From Desulfomonile tiedjei (GTDB lineage: Bacteria > Desulfobacterota > Desulfomonilia > Desulfomonilales > Desulfomonilaceae), in the NCBI GenBank assembly GCA_016212925.1, contig JACRDF010000015.1:62001-126000 (forward strand): DNA of 64,000 nucleotides, read 5' to 3'. The translations under genes and the position numbers were made by a program. Numbering within the stretch: position 1 is the stretch's first letter; each line of letters starts with the position of its first letter. The notes under the pieces are model-generated. The model searched no databases, had not been told where the DNA came from, and was given only the letters and a program-made list of their open reading frames with translations. Shown one piece after another: positions 24,637 through 32,607 of the stretch.

Positions 24637-25714
24637 GCTGATAAGCGAAACCGTTTCTCACGGCCAGCCTGCTTGCATAGGAAGTGGACTAGTAACGCTC
24701 GACGTGGTGATCTCCAATCAAGCCAACTCGACGTTCCGATTCTGGGCAGGGGGCTCGTGCGGCAATGTCCTTACCATTCTCTCTTACTTGGGTTGGCGGT
24801 CTTTTCCAGTGGCTCGTCTGGGGGACGACCCAGCCGCAACGGCCATTCTGGAAGACTTGAGCCAATTTGATGTATTGGACCGTTTCATTCACGTGGATGA
24901 GCGAGTGAGTACGCCCATCATTGTGGAGCGAATTATTAGACGGCTGAGCGGGGTCCCAAGTCATCGTTTCGAATGGAAATGTCCACGATGTGGCGGATGG
25001 CTGCCCCGGTTCAGGCCAGTTTTACGGGAGACTGTGAGACAGATTCTAACAGGACTTCCAGAAGCGAGAACCTTTTACTTTGACCGAATCTCGTCTGGCA
25101 TTCTCGAATTGGCCCTCCACCTCAAGTTTAACGGGGCCTTGGTAGTGTTCGAACCGTCGGGCATGGGAAAAGAGCATGATTTTATAAAGGCACTGCAGGT
25201 AGCTCACATAGTCAAGTACTCTCGGGAGCGGCTTGCGGGAATCTCAACACTAGTCTTTAAATCGGAAGTGCCCGTGGTGGTCGAGACTCTTGGCTCCGAA
25301 GGGCTTAGATACCGATTGACGCTGAGGAACGGTTTACCAACAGCGTGGAGGCATTTGCCAGCAATCGAAGCGGGCAAGTTGCGTGATGCTGCAGGAGCGG
25401 GCGATTGGTGCACCGCGGGCATCATCCATTTCTTGGGCCAGGAAGGTGCAGCGGGCTTGGGGGCTAGTTCAGAGAAAGAGATCATTCAGGCTCTGCAACT
25501 AGGTCAGGCTTTGGCCGCCCTGAATTGTTGTTTTGAAGGGGCACGAGGAGGCATGTACGCGTTGGATAAAGCTCGATTTGACCAGTGGGTCAAAGCTCTT
25601 GCCAACGAAACCCAAGAAGAAACATGTGCATTCGATCAAATCGTCCAAATGCCAGGAGAGAAACGCACCAGTATCTGTCCTTCATGCACAGTTGAAAACG
25701 GACTCGTTCAATAA
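24629..25714 (+). CDS. PfkB-family sugar kinase with two CxxC motifs
   Basis: A 361-residue ribokinase-like kinase. The N-terminal PfkB signature is FWAGGSCGNVLTILSYLGW (residues 38-56), and the C-terminal signature DAAGAGDW contains the anion hole and catalytic D259. The first position of the usual DTxGAGD is A rather than T. An inserted CPRC (C118, C121) and a C-terminal CPSC (C350, C353) could together bind one zinc ion; such pairs are not usual in classical PfkB enzymes. ATG 24629 has GGAGA eight bases upstream and overlaps the preceding stop by eight; a longer frame from 24491 is not preferred. Substrate unknown, last gene of the operon. Confidence 0.82.
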   Translation: MFRLISETVSHGQPACIGSGLVTLDVVISNQANSTFRFWAGGSCGNVLTILSYLGWRSFPVARLGDDPAATAILEDLSQFDVLDRFIHVDERVSTPIIVERIIRRLSGVPSHRFEWKCPRCGGWLPRFRPVLRETVRQILTGLPEARTFYFDRISSGILELALHLKFNGALVVFEPSGMGKEHDFIKALQVAHIVKYSRERLAGISTLVFKSEVPVVVETLGSEGLRYRLTLRNGLPTAWRHLPAIEAGKLRDAAGAGDWCTAGIIHFLGQEGAAGLGASSEKEIIQALQLGQALAALNCCFEGARGGMYALDKARFDQWVKALANETQEETCAFDQIVQMPGEKRTSICPSCTVENGLVQ

Positions 25715-25770
25715 GGGTTGTCGGTCACCAAGTAGACGCGTCAATCGCAATTTCACAGGGCCTCTCCGGA

Positions 25771-26052
25771 CTAACCCGCGATGCCGAACCCGGTGATCTC
25801 TATCCCTTCCAGAGAATAACCCCAGGAAGGACAGGCACCTTCCTGGAGGTCAAATACAGTGATCTTACCTCCTTCGCGTTCGATCAATTTCATTGAACAT
25901 GCAGGACAGTGCGTCGCATTTACGTCTCTCCCGGGCGTGTTCCTGATATAGACGTGGTGGAGCCCTTCACCGATTCCAATTTACTTTGCGTGGCAAAGGC
26001 TGCATCTGACCTCACCTAGTTCCGATCGCTCATAGAGATAGGCTTCTCGCAT
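25771..26052 (-). pseudogene. Internally deleted AmmeMemoRadiSam-type radical SAM gene
   Basis: The minus strand from ATG 26052 reads MREAYLYERSELGEVRCSLC followed by HAK and an in-frame TAA at 25983-25981. The same frame then continues GIGEGLHHVYIRNTPGRD, a CPAC pair, LIEREGGKITVF and CPSWG to a stop at 25771. The first block matches the N-terminus and the second the C-terminal zinc-ribbon-like tail of the radical SAM protein of the AmmeMemoRadiSam (MEMO-associated) system, as I remember that family. About 260 residues with the CxxxCxxC core are missing. I read it as an internal deletion that left both ends. It sits just after the PRTase/AAA+ operon and 10 bases before the next gene's stop. 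Confidence 0.7.
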
Positions 26053-26061
26053 CGCCGGGTC

Positions 26062-27069
26062 TCAAAACCGCACAACTACTTTGCCGAAGTGCGCGCCGCT
26101 CGCCATGTAACGGAGGGCCTCTTTCACATCCGAGAATGGAAAGATCTTGTCTATGACCGGCCTGATCCGGTGCACCGAGACGGCCCTGACCATGGCCTCC
26201 TGCATTTCCCGTGAACCGACGAAAATCCCCTGGATGCGGATGCTCTTCATGATCGCAGGCAGGGGATTGACTTCACCCGACTGGCCGGTGAGCACTCCGA
26301 TCAGGCTGACAAGGCCGCCCACTCGAACGGCTCTGAGCGATTTGGCGAGCGTGCCGGCGCCGCCGACTTCGATTACCCGATCCACGCCCTTGCCACCGGT
26401 GAGTTCGAGCACCTTCTCATCCCAGTCGGGCTCTGTCCTATAATTGATTACCTCGGCCACACCCATTTCTTTGAGCCGCTTGAGTTTTTCATCGCTGCTG
26501 GATGTGCCGACGATCCTGGCTCCGGCAGCCTTGCCGAACTGCACCGCGAAGACGGACACTCCTCCGGTGCCGAGGGTCAGCACGGTCTCGCCGCAGGTGA
26601 ATCCTCCAGTGTTGAGCGCGTGCCACGCGGCGAGTGCGGCGCAGGGCAACGTTGCGCCTTCCTCGAAGGATAGATGCTCAGGAATTGCAACCAGCCCATC
26701 TTCATGAAGGGCCACGTCTTCCGCCAGCACCCCATCGACCGCTCCTCCCAGAGCTGATTTTGCTGCCGCATCCGTGATCGGCCCTGAAATCCAGTTCTGA
26801 AAGAAGGTGCTCATGACCCGATCACCCTGTTTCCAGCGGGTCACACCGTCGCCTATAGCGACCACTTCACCGGCTCCATCGGAGAAAGGGATGAGCGGCA
26901 GAGACAGATTACGGCTGTATAAGCCGTTGATCATCAGCAAGTCCCGGTAATTGATCGAAGTTGCTTTCATCTTGACCACGACTTGCTGGTGCCCTGGTTT
27001 CGGTACTTCGTCTTCCACAAGTTTCAGCTCATCGATTCCAAATTCTTTCTCGATCCGATATAGTTTCAT
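26062..27069 (-). CDS. Zinc-independent quinone oxidoreductase-like alcohol dehydrogenase
   Basis: A 335-residue medium-chain dehydrogenase/reductase. The NAD(P)-binding region has LGTGGVSVFAVQFGKAAG and the INYRTEPDWDEKVLELTGGKGVDRVIEVGG segment typical of quinone oxidoreductase/zeta-crystallin enzymes. Catalytic and structural zinc cysteines are absent (KATSINYRDLL rather than CGTD), so it is a zinc-independent reductase. ATG 27069 has GGAGG six bases upstream, and the frame upstream to 27084 is open. Substrate cannot be read from sequence; an enone or quinone is typical. It is not clearly in an operon. Confidence 0.9.
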   Translation of the reverse strand: MKLYRIEKEFGIDELKLVEDEVPKPGHQQVVVKMKATSINYRDLLMINGLYSRNLSLPLIPFSDGAGEVVAIGDGVTRWKQGDRVMSTFFQNWISGPITDAAAKSALGGAVDGVLAEDVALHEDGLVAIPEHLSFEEGATLPCAALAAWHALNTGGFTCGETVLTLGTGGVSVFAVQFGKAAGARIVGTSSSDEKLKRLKEMGVAEVINYRTEPDWDEKVLELTGGKGVDRVIEVGGAGTLAKSLRAVRVGGLVSLIGVLTGQSGEVNPLPAIMKSIRIQGIFVGSREMQEAMVRAVSVHRIRPVIDKIFPFSDVKEALRYMASGAHFGKVVVRF

Positions 27070-27556
27070 GGGCGACCTCCACACGCTTTTGTAGTAATTC
27101 CCAAATGGATTATTCCTTTAGCTCCGCCTGATGACACGGGATACCATAATATGTCATTGCGAGGGCGCAGCCCGAAGCAATCTCCATTGGTGGGCCAGGC
27201 TTCCAGCCTGTCTATTATAGTGATTCTCAAAAGTTATCCCTGAATGGAGGAGCACTGCTGGACGAGCCAGCAGTGGCACCCTTCGATTAATCCGTGATTA
27301 CTTTCGAGAACCGCTATAGAATGACCGGCAAGATGCCGGTCCCACCGAAAATGAGATTGCCTCGTCGTTTCACTCCTCGCAATGACAATCCTGCCTGGCA
27401 TCCTGAGGGAAAACGTGCGGAGTTAAGTAAACCGTCCATTCCCAAATTGTTGAACTTATTCAATAGTCGCACTCCAAAAAACCGGTAAGTTTAGGTGTCC
27501 CTGCCGGTCCATGCCCGGTGGGCGGTTAATTTGTTTGTTCCGGGCACATACCATGT
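27070..27556. other. Intergenic region with repeats upstream of the dehydrogenase
   Basis: No gene is seen. It carries the 236-bp TGTCATTGCGAGG-ended element (27152-27387) and shorter nested hairpins. Confidence 0.6.
27152..27387. mobile_element. MITE-like element with inverted terminal repeats
   Basis: The left end TGTCATTGCGAGG (27152) continues to GCAATCTC (27177-27184). The right end has GAGATTGC (27353-27360) and ends CCTCGCAATGACA (27375-27387), so both arms are inverted over about 33-35 nt. Inside are shorter palindromes: CACTGCTGG/CCAGCAGTG (27253-27275), GACCGGC/GCCGGTC (27323-27341) and an AGGCT/AGCCT pair near 27195. TGTCATTGCGAGG-type elements are known as dispersed non-autonomous repeats in several anaerobes. 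No transposase is inside. A candidate target duplication is not obvious. Confidence 0.72.
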
Positions 27557-28201
27557 TTAGTATCCGAGGTTTTCGCCAACCAACTTAACATGAATGCGGT
27601 CTTTGACCATGTGTCCTTCAATTATGCTCCACATATTGCAGATTCGCTGAGAAGACTTGCAGTCAACACAAAACCCTTTCTCTTTGCAGGGGTTCTTGAG
27701 GCCCAACCGGATCGTGTTAACAGGGGCGGAATAGTGCTTGACCCTGGCCATGGCCGCGTCCAAGTCCGGAGCGACCTTGTTCATTCCCACGACCAGGACA
27801 ACCCTTCTCGGCCCAAAGCACATGGCCGCGACCCGGTTTCCCGTAGCGTCAAGGTTCACCAATTGCCCGTCCGACGTGATGGCATTGGAACTTGCGATCA
27901 TGAAATCCGCGGTCATGCCTTTGCGTCGGAGTTCAAAAGCCTCCTCAGGCGAAATCCCGGGAAGGAAAGGATCAATCACCTGCACGCCGGACAGATCGCG
28001 TATCTTCTCCCATAAGCCCATTCCAACCGTTGTCATGGAACCGCAGCGGTAGACCGTGGCGCCGTCTGGTATCATGGCGACGATTTCATCCACGGCTTGA
28101 GCTACATTAGGCGCGTAGCTCCCTTCCATGCGGCGCTTCTCCAAATTTCGGATTATTTCCTTCGCCACCAATTCATTCCAGATCATTTGATGGTCGTCCA
28201 T
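27557..28201 (-). CDS. LUD-domain (lactate utilisation, DUF162) protein
   Basis: A 214-residue cytosolic protein. The LUD fold is recognised from GATVYRCGSMTTVGMGLW, the ADFMIASSNAITSDGQLVNLDATGNR block and FGPRRVVLVVGMNKV. The C-terminus has cysteines CKEKGFCVDCKSSQRIC that could bind an Fe-S cluster, as in many LUD proteins. LutC-type proteins assist electron-transfer complexes for lactate oxidation, but isolated members have unknown roles. Frame is open to 28288; ATG 28201 has AAGGAG ten bases upstream. The next gene upstream is a Liv binding protein that ends in its own terminator, so this gene probably has its own promoter. Confidence 0.88.
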   Translation of the reverse strand: MDDHQMIWNELVAKEIIRNLEKRRMEGSYAPNVAQAVDEIVAMIPDGATVYRCGSMTTVGMGLWEKIRDLSGVQVIDPFLPGISPEEAFELRRKGMTADFMIASSNAITSDGQLVNLDATGNRVAAMCFGPRRVVLVVGMNKVAPDLDAAMARVKHYSAPVNTIRLGLKNPCKEKGFCVDCKSSQRICNMWSIIEGHMVKDRIHVKLVGENLGY

Positions 28202-28378
28202 TTGTTGTTTACTCCTTGTGAATTCCATAAGACCGAAATTATTTGACATGTCTCCGGAATTTGCGAAGCCCGCCGGAGACCTTCCCACCTATCGTCCTCG
28301 TCCTTACGCAGTCTATCTCACAAACTTCGTGATGCATATACCGGCGACCAGAATGATGGGTTGCGACTGACTTCGTAG

Positions 28379-28400
28379 GGGCAGGCCCCCGTGCCTGCCC
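28379..28400. repeat. GGGCAGGC palindrome
   Basis: GGGCAGGC (28379-28386) and GCCTGCCC (28393-28400) with a six-base loop, preceded by GTAG. Same class as 636-665 and 49304-49378. Confidence 0.6.
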
Positions 28401-28425
28401 AAGGCGAGACCTTTTCGATACGAAC

Positions 28426-28468
28426 AAAAAAAGTATGGAGGTGGCAAGAATTCTGACCACCTCCATAC
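28426..28468 (-). terminator. Rho-independent terminator after the Liv binding-protein gene
   Basis: On the minus strand a perfect 12-bp stem, GTATGGAGGTGG with CCACCTCCATAC (28433-28444 and 28457-28468), with a 12-base loop is followed directly by seven T residues (28432-28426). It lies 60 bases after the stop of the 28528-29817 gene. Confidence 0.9.
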
Positions 28469-28527
28469 ACTATGTTTTGACCGCTACCCGATCCGAGCAT
28501 CAGGTGCAAACCGGGACACGGTTTCTC

Positions 28528-29817
28528 TTACAGGTCTGCTTCGAATTTGTAATACATCCATACGACCTGTCCTACTAGCTGCCCGGTGGCTTGCATTTGC
28601 TGTAAGCTGTCATTGAACTCCCCGCGCGACTTCAGCCACCACGTGACCAATCGGACCGGGCTGTATTTCCCTCCCGCGCCAATCATCTGCACGGACCCGG
28701 GAACCTGCATACGACCTCCAGGTGTAATCCCCGAGAAGGTCGAGGGGAACTTGTCCCCTTCGAGGGGAAACGCTTTGGGAAACGCGGCTTGGATTGCAAC
28801 GGGATCCTTCACTGTTCCGGCCGCGACCATAGCCCGGGCCAGGGCGTGCATAGCACTGTAGTTGAGGGCTACTTCCCAGGTTAGCATTCGCTTGTACTCG
28901 CCAACGTATTTCTTGTCGAAATCGGCTGACGCTGCCGTGGGAGACTGGGCCACCGCGGCCACTCCAATGGTCTCGCCCATCAGTTTGGTGCCCTTTAGAA
29001 TATTGGCAATGTAATCCATTTTGGCCTGGTCGATCAGGATAAATCCTCCTTTGTACCCCAGGCCCCGGGCCTGCTCCATGACCAGCGCCGTGGTGGCGGA
29101 GGGCCCGCCGATGAGCAAAGCATCGGGCTTGGTCGCCAGGGCCGCGGTCAACTGGGAGGAAAAGTCCGTCTCAGTGTAATAGTTGGCCGGCTTGTCCGCG
29201 GAGATCTGGCCGCCCTTGTCCTGCCAGTATTCTTTGAAAGCATGCCTCCATTCGTCCCCGTACGCCCCCAGGGTCACCACCATTGCGACCTTGCGCCATC
29301 CCTTTTTCCAAGCGAGATCGGAAAAGGCCTTCACGTAGACTGTGAACGGCGGGGGAATGGCCGTCAGCAGTTTGTTGCCCATTTCCATGGCTTTGGGCGT
29401 GCTGGTGTAAGCCATGAGAATGAATTCCTGCCCCTTCTCCTGGTTGACTCTGGCCATCGCTGCAAGGGTGTTGAAGACAGGGTTGAAGACCGCCGGCGCC
29501 TTGTGCTGATCCATCAACTTGCGTGAGTTGTTGACCGCCTCGGTGGGATCGATTCGATCGTCGAGCTTGACAAGTTTAAGCATGCACTTGTCCGCACCGA
29601 CCGTGATGCCTCCGGCCGCGTTGATTTCCTTGATGGCCATTTCGACGCCGTTCGCGCAGTCCTGGCCGTATTCCGCAGCTACACCGCTGAGGGGTCCGGA
29701 AAACCCGATCACAACTTCTTTCGTCGCCTGAGCCGAGGCGCCGGCGGCAAGCCAGGCCGAAGCCAGAGCTACCGCCAGGAAAAACACAAAACCGATGAAT
29801 CCTTTCGAATGCCTCAT
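28528..29817 (-). CDS. livK: Liv-type ABC transporter substrate-binding protein, copy B
   Basis: A 429-residue periplasmic binding protein. Signal peptide at 1-29 (GFIGFVFFLAVALASAWLAAGASAQA), then the Leu/Ile/Val-binding fold with VVIGFSGPLSGVAAEYG, the MAYTSTPK and GAYGDEW segments. It is a near-duplicate of the copy at 33654-34934, about 80 percent identical by eye. It sits downstream of livF in the same direction, so it is the last gene of the operon. The ligand could be an amino acid or an aromatic/dicarboxylic acid. GGGAGGG lies eight bases before the ATG, and the terminator follows. Confidence 0.9.
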   Translation of the reverse strand: MRHSKGFIGFVFFLAVALASAWLAAGASAQATKEVVIGFSGPLSGVAAEYGQDCANGVEMAIKEINAAGGITVGADKCMLKLVKLDDRIDPTEAVNNSRKLMDQHKAPAVFNPVFNTLAAMARVNQEKGQEFILMAYTSTPKAMEMGNKLLTAIPPPFTVYVKAFSDLAWKKGWRKVAMVVTLGAYGDEWRHAFKEYWQDKGGQISADKPANYYTETDFSSQLTAALATKPDALLIGGPSATTALVMEQARGLGYKGGFILIDQAKMDYIANILKGTKLMGETIGVAAVAQSPTAASADFDKKYVGEYKRMLTWEVALNYSAMHALARAMVAAGTVKDPVAIQAAFPKAFPLEGDKFPSTFSGITPGGRMQVPGSVQMIGAGGKYSPVRLVTWWLKSRGEFNDSLQQMQATGQLVGQVVWMYYKFEADL

Positions 29818-30145
29818 GGATTTGCCCTCCCTTTCTTTAGGTTGGAGTTGACTGGGCGTCCTTTTTCCGAACTTGCCGGTTACCTACAACCAACCACCGG
29901 CGCAAATGGTAGTTATATGCGACTAGGACTTTAGTGTGCCGTTACAGGTGGGCAGCTCCAGAGCCATGAAGGAGCAAACCGATCCCGGCACGATGAGGCA
30001 CGGACTACGCCAAGCGAGGAGATAGGGCCTGGCGAGAATTTTGTCCTGTTGGTGCTTCGCATGGCCTCTATGTGGTGCAGCTGAGGCCACTCTCCAATGG
30101 GTTCGGTGGCGGAGTGCTTTGCATTCGCGCACAGCCGACGGGGGC
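29818..30145. other. Intergenic gap between livF and the second binding-protein gene
   Basis: About 330 bases in which I see no gene and no clear promoter. A weak antisense frame is ignored. Transcription from livF may run through into the binding protein. Confidence 0.4.
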
Positions 30146-30856
30146 TCACGTTCCGATGTACGCCTTCTTCACCTTGTCGTCGTTCATCAACTCGGAACTC
30201 GGCCCTTCCAGCACGATTCTTCCACTTTCCAGCACGTAGCCTCGCTGGGTGACCATCAAGGCCATGTTGGCGTTTTGCTCGGACAAGAATATCGTGGTTC
30301 CCGCTTCATGGATGGCTTTAATAACTTCCCCTATGATCTGCCGGACCACAAGGGGCGCCAATCCCATCGAGGGCTCATCGAGCAGCAGCATGTCCGGTTT
30401 GGACATAAGTGCGCGCGCAATAGCCAACATCTGCTGTTGCCCGCCACTGAACGTGCCGGCCAGTTGATTTTTCCGCGTCTCCAGGAGAGGAAACAGAGCG
30501 TAAACCTGTTCGAGAGATTGCTGCACGCCTTTTCGATCCTTGCGACGCGCGTACGCTCCGAGAGTCAGGTTCTTATACACCGAAAGTTGCGGGAAAAGCT
30601 GCCGTCCTTCCGGACACAAAGATAGGCCCAGACCCACGATTTTGTTCGCCGGCATCGAGTCGATACGCCGGCCATTGAACTCTATGGTCCCGTGAGACGG
30701 CTTCAACACGCCCGCTATGGTCCTGAAAAGCGTGGTTTTGCCGGCGCCGTTACTTCCCAGCAGGGTGAAACACGCCCCCTGCGGGATCTCCAAGGAGATA
30801 TCCCGAACAGCCTCAAATCCACCAATAAATGTGGAGACATTGGTAAGTTTAAGCAA
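30146..30856 (-). CDS. livF: Liv-type ABC ATPase LivF
   Basis: A 236-residue ATPase with GSNGAGKTT (Walker A, about 34-42), the TFSGGQQQM signature, LLLDEPSMGLAP (Walker B) and FLSEQN as H-loop, all in the LivF register. The H-loop histidine position is N here (FLSEQNANMA), which is the common variant in LivF proteins. It pairs with LivG to energise LivHM. The start is TTG at 30856 with GGGAG about nine bases upstream; it overlaps the livG stop by eight bases, so translation is coupled. The window's two livF genes are distinct proteins. Confidence 0.92.
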   Translation of the reverse strand: MLKLTNVSTFIGGFEAVRDISLEIPQGACFTLLGSNGAGKTTLFRTIAGVLKPSHGTIEFNGRRIDSMPANKIVGLGLSLCPEGRQLFPQLSVYKNLTLGAYARRKDRKGVQQSLEQVYALFPLLETRKNQLAGTFSGGQQQMLAIARALMSKPDMLLLDEPSMGLAPLVVRQIIGEVIKAIHEAGTTIFLSEQNANMALMVTQRGYVLESGRIVLEGPSSELMNDDKVKKAYIGT

Positions 30857-31616
30857 CGTACTTTTCTCCCAGGTATGCCTCGATCACTTCAGAATTATTG
30901 CCAATTTCCTCAGGCGATCCTTCTGCGATCACCCTGCCGAAATTCAAAACTACGATCCGATGTGCCAAACCCATCACCATGCGCATCTTGTGTTCCACGA
31001 GACAGACCGTGATGCCGGCCACCTGATGGATCTTCCGGATCAGGTTGGTGATTTCCTCGGTATCCTCCAGGACTAAACCACCGGTGGGCTCGTCCAGCAG
31101 GATCACCTTGGGTTGACTGATCATGGCCACCCCGATGGACAGGCGCTTCTGCTCCGCCTGGGAAAGGGTGGAGACCAACTGAAACGCCTTTTGCTCCAAC
31201 CCGATGAAGCCCAGGGTTTCCATGACCCGAGCCGTGGTCTCGGCCTTGTCCACACTCCACCCACGGCTGTGAAAGAGAGTGGACCAGAAGCCGCTCTTGG
31301 TCCGCAGCCGGTAGCCGATTGCGAGATTGTCCACGACCCGCAGTTGGTCGAACAGGGCGGTGGTCTGAAAGGTGCGGGCGATCCCTTTACGGGCTATGCG
31401 ATGCGGCTTCAAGCCGGTAATCGCATGATCCTGAAGATGTATTTGGCCTGACGTGGGCTTGATCAGGCCGCTGATCAGCCCGAAAAGAACGGACTTCCCT
31501 GCCCCGTTGGGTCCAACAATGGCCAGTATTTCTCCCTCGCGAACATGCAGAGACACGCCCTCCACAGCCGCGAGGCCGGCAAAATGCTTGGTGAGATTCT
31601 CAACCTGCAACAGCAC
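30849..31616 (-). CDS. livG: Liv-type ABC ATPase LivG
   Basis: A 255-residue ATPase: Walker A GPNGAGKSVL near residue 36, the TLSQAEQKRLSIG signature (a Q-A-E form instead of LSGGQ, an oddity), LLDEPTGGLV Walker B and CLVEHKM H-loop. The C-terminal YLGEKYVA is the expected LivG ending. GTG start with AGGGAA upstream. Couples to livF downstream by overlap and to livM upstream by 22 bases. Works in the membrane-associated ATPase pair for a branched-chain-type substrate. Confidence 0.9.
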   Translation of the reverse strand: MLLQVENLTKHFAGLAAVEGVSLHVREGEILAIVGPNGAGKSVLFGLISGLIKPTSGQIHLQDHAITGLKPHRIARKGIARTFQTTALFDQLRVVDNLAIGYRLRTKSGFWSTLFHSRGWSVDKAETTARVMETLGFIGLEQKAFQLVSTLSQAEQKRLSIGVAMISQPKVILLDEPTGGLVLEDTEEITNLIRKIHQVAGITVCLVEHKMRMVMGLAHRIVVLNFGRVIAEGSPEEIGNNSEVIEAYLGEKYVA

Positions 31617-31638
31617 TCTTCGTTCCCTTCCTTGGCTC

Positions 31639-32607
31639 CTAAGATGCCCGCACTCTTTGCCGCAAATCGCTGATTGCGCCCATGATCCCGCGGGGAAAGT
31701 AAATGATTACCGCTATCAATAGTACCCCAAAAATAACCATGCGGTATCCTTCCAGAAACTGCAGGTTCTCCATGAGCACCGGAATAGCGAACGCGCCGAC
31801 AATGGGTCCGGCCAAAGTAGCCGCTCCCCCCAAAAGGAGGTATACGAGCCAATTAAAGGTCAGCTCGATGGAAGCCGTGCTTGGGCTGATGCTGCCCACC
31901 AGGCTCGCATAGATACCACCGGCCATCCCGGCGAAAAAGTTGCCCACCACAAAAGACAGGATCTTGCCCCCGAAGGTGTCGATCCCCACCGATTCGGCCA
32001 GGACTTCATTGTTCCGAATGGCCATGAAACTAAGTCCCTGGAGAGAATAAACCAGCCGGTGCATGATCAGTAGCGTAAAGAGCAGGAAACCAAGAACCAG
32101 ATAGTATTGGGCAGTCATGGTTTGAAAACCGATTGTCCCGACCCAAGGAATCGAGAGCGGGTTCGGCAGGGAGATACCCACGATGCCGTTATGCCCGCCA
32201 GTAAGGTCGATCCAATTGCCGGCCACAATGGAGACGATGACTCCGAAGCAAAGCGTGGCAATGGCAAAGTACGAACCCCGTGTACGAAGAGTGGGCAGCC
32301 CTATCAGAAAGCCGACCAGAGCCGCCAGCAGAGCTGACAGCGGAAGGGCCAGCCAGAAAGAGAGACCGCTCTTCGTCAGGATGGCCACACCGTAAGATCC
32401 TATGCCGAAGAACGCGGCGTGCGCCAGTGAGGCCTGGCCGGTATAGCCCAGAATGAGGTTCAAGCTCAGAGTGCAGATGGAGAAAAGGCAGCCCATAATT
32501 ACGATCTGGAAGGCGTAGCGGTTAGTAATAACAAAGGGAAGAATCAGCGCCAACACGAGTAGAAGGACATAAGGCCAATTCTCACGCAAGAAGTTCTTCT
32601 CCGCCAT
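31639..32607 (-). CDS. livM: Liv-type ABC permease LivM
   Basis: A 322-residue polytopic membrane protein with roughly nine to ten hydrophobic segments. The conserved LivM stretch LNLILGYTGQASLAHAAFFGIGSYG and the C-terminal FPRGIMGAISDLRQR are present, as is the EAA-like cytoplasmic region before them. Its ATG overlaps the livH stop by one base, with GGAGG eight bases upstream. Partner of LivH in the channel. Confidence 0.92.
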   Translation of the reverse strand: MAEKNFLRENWPYVLLLVLALILPFVITNRYAFQIVIMGCLFSICTLSLNLILGYTGQASLAHAAFFGIGSYGVAILTKSGLSFWLALPLSALLAALVGFLIGLPTLRTRGSYFAIATLCFGVIVSIVAGNWIDLTGGHNGIVGISLPNPLSIPWVGTIGFQTMTAQYYLVLGFLLFTLLIMHRLVYSLQGLSFMAIRNNEVLAESVGIDTFGGKILSFVVGNFFAGMAGGIYASLVGSISPSTASIELTFNWLVYLLLGGAATLAGPIVGAFAIPVLMENLQFLEGYRMVIFGVLLIAVIIYFPRGIMGAISDLRQRVRAS

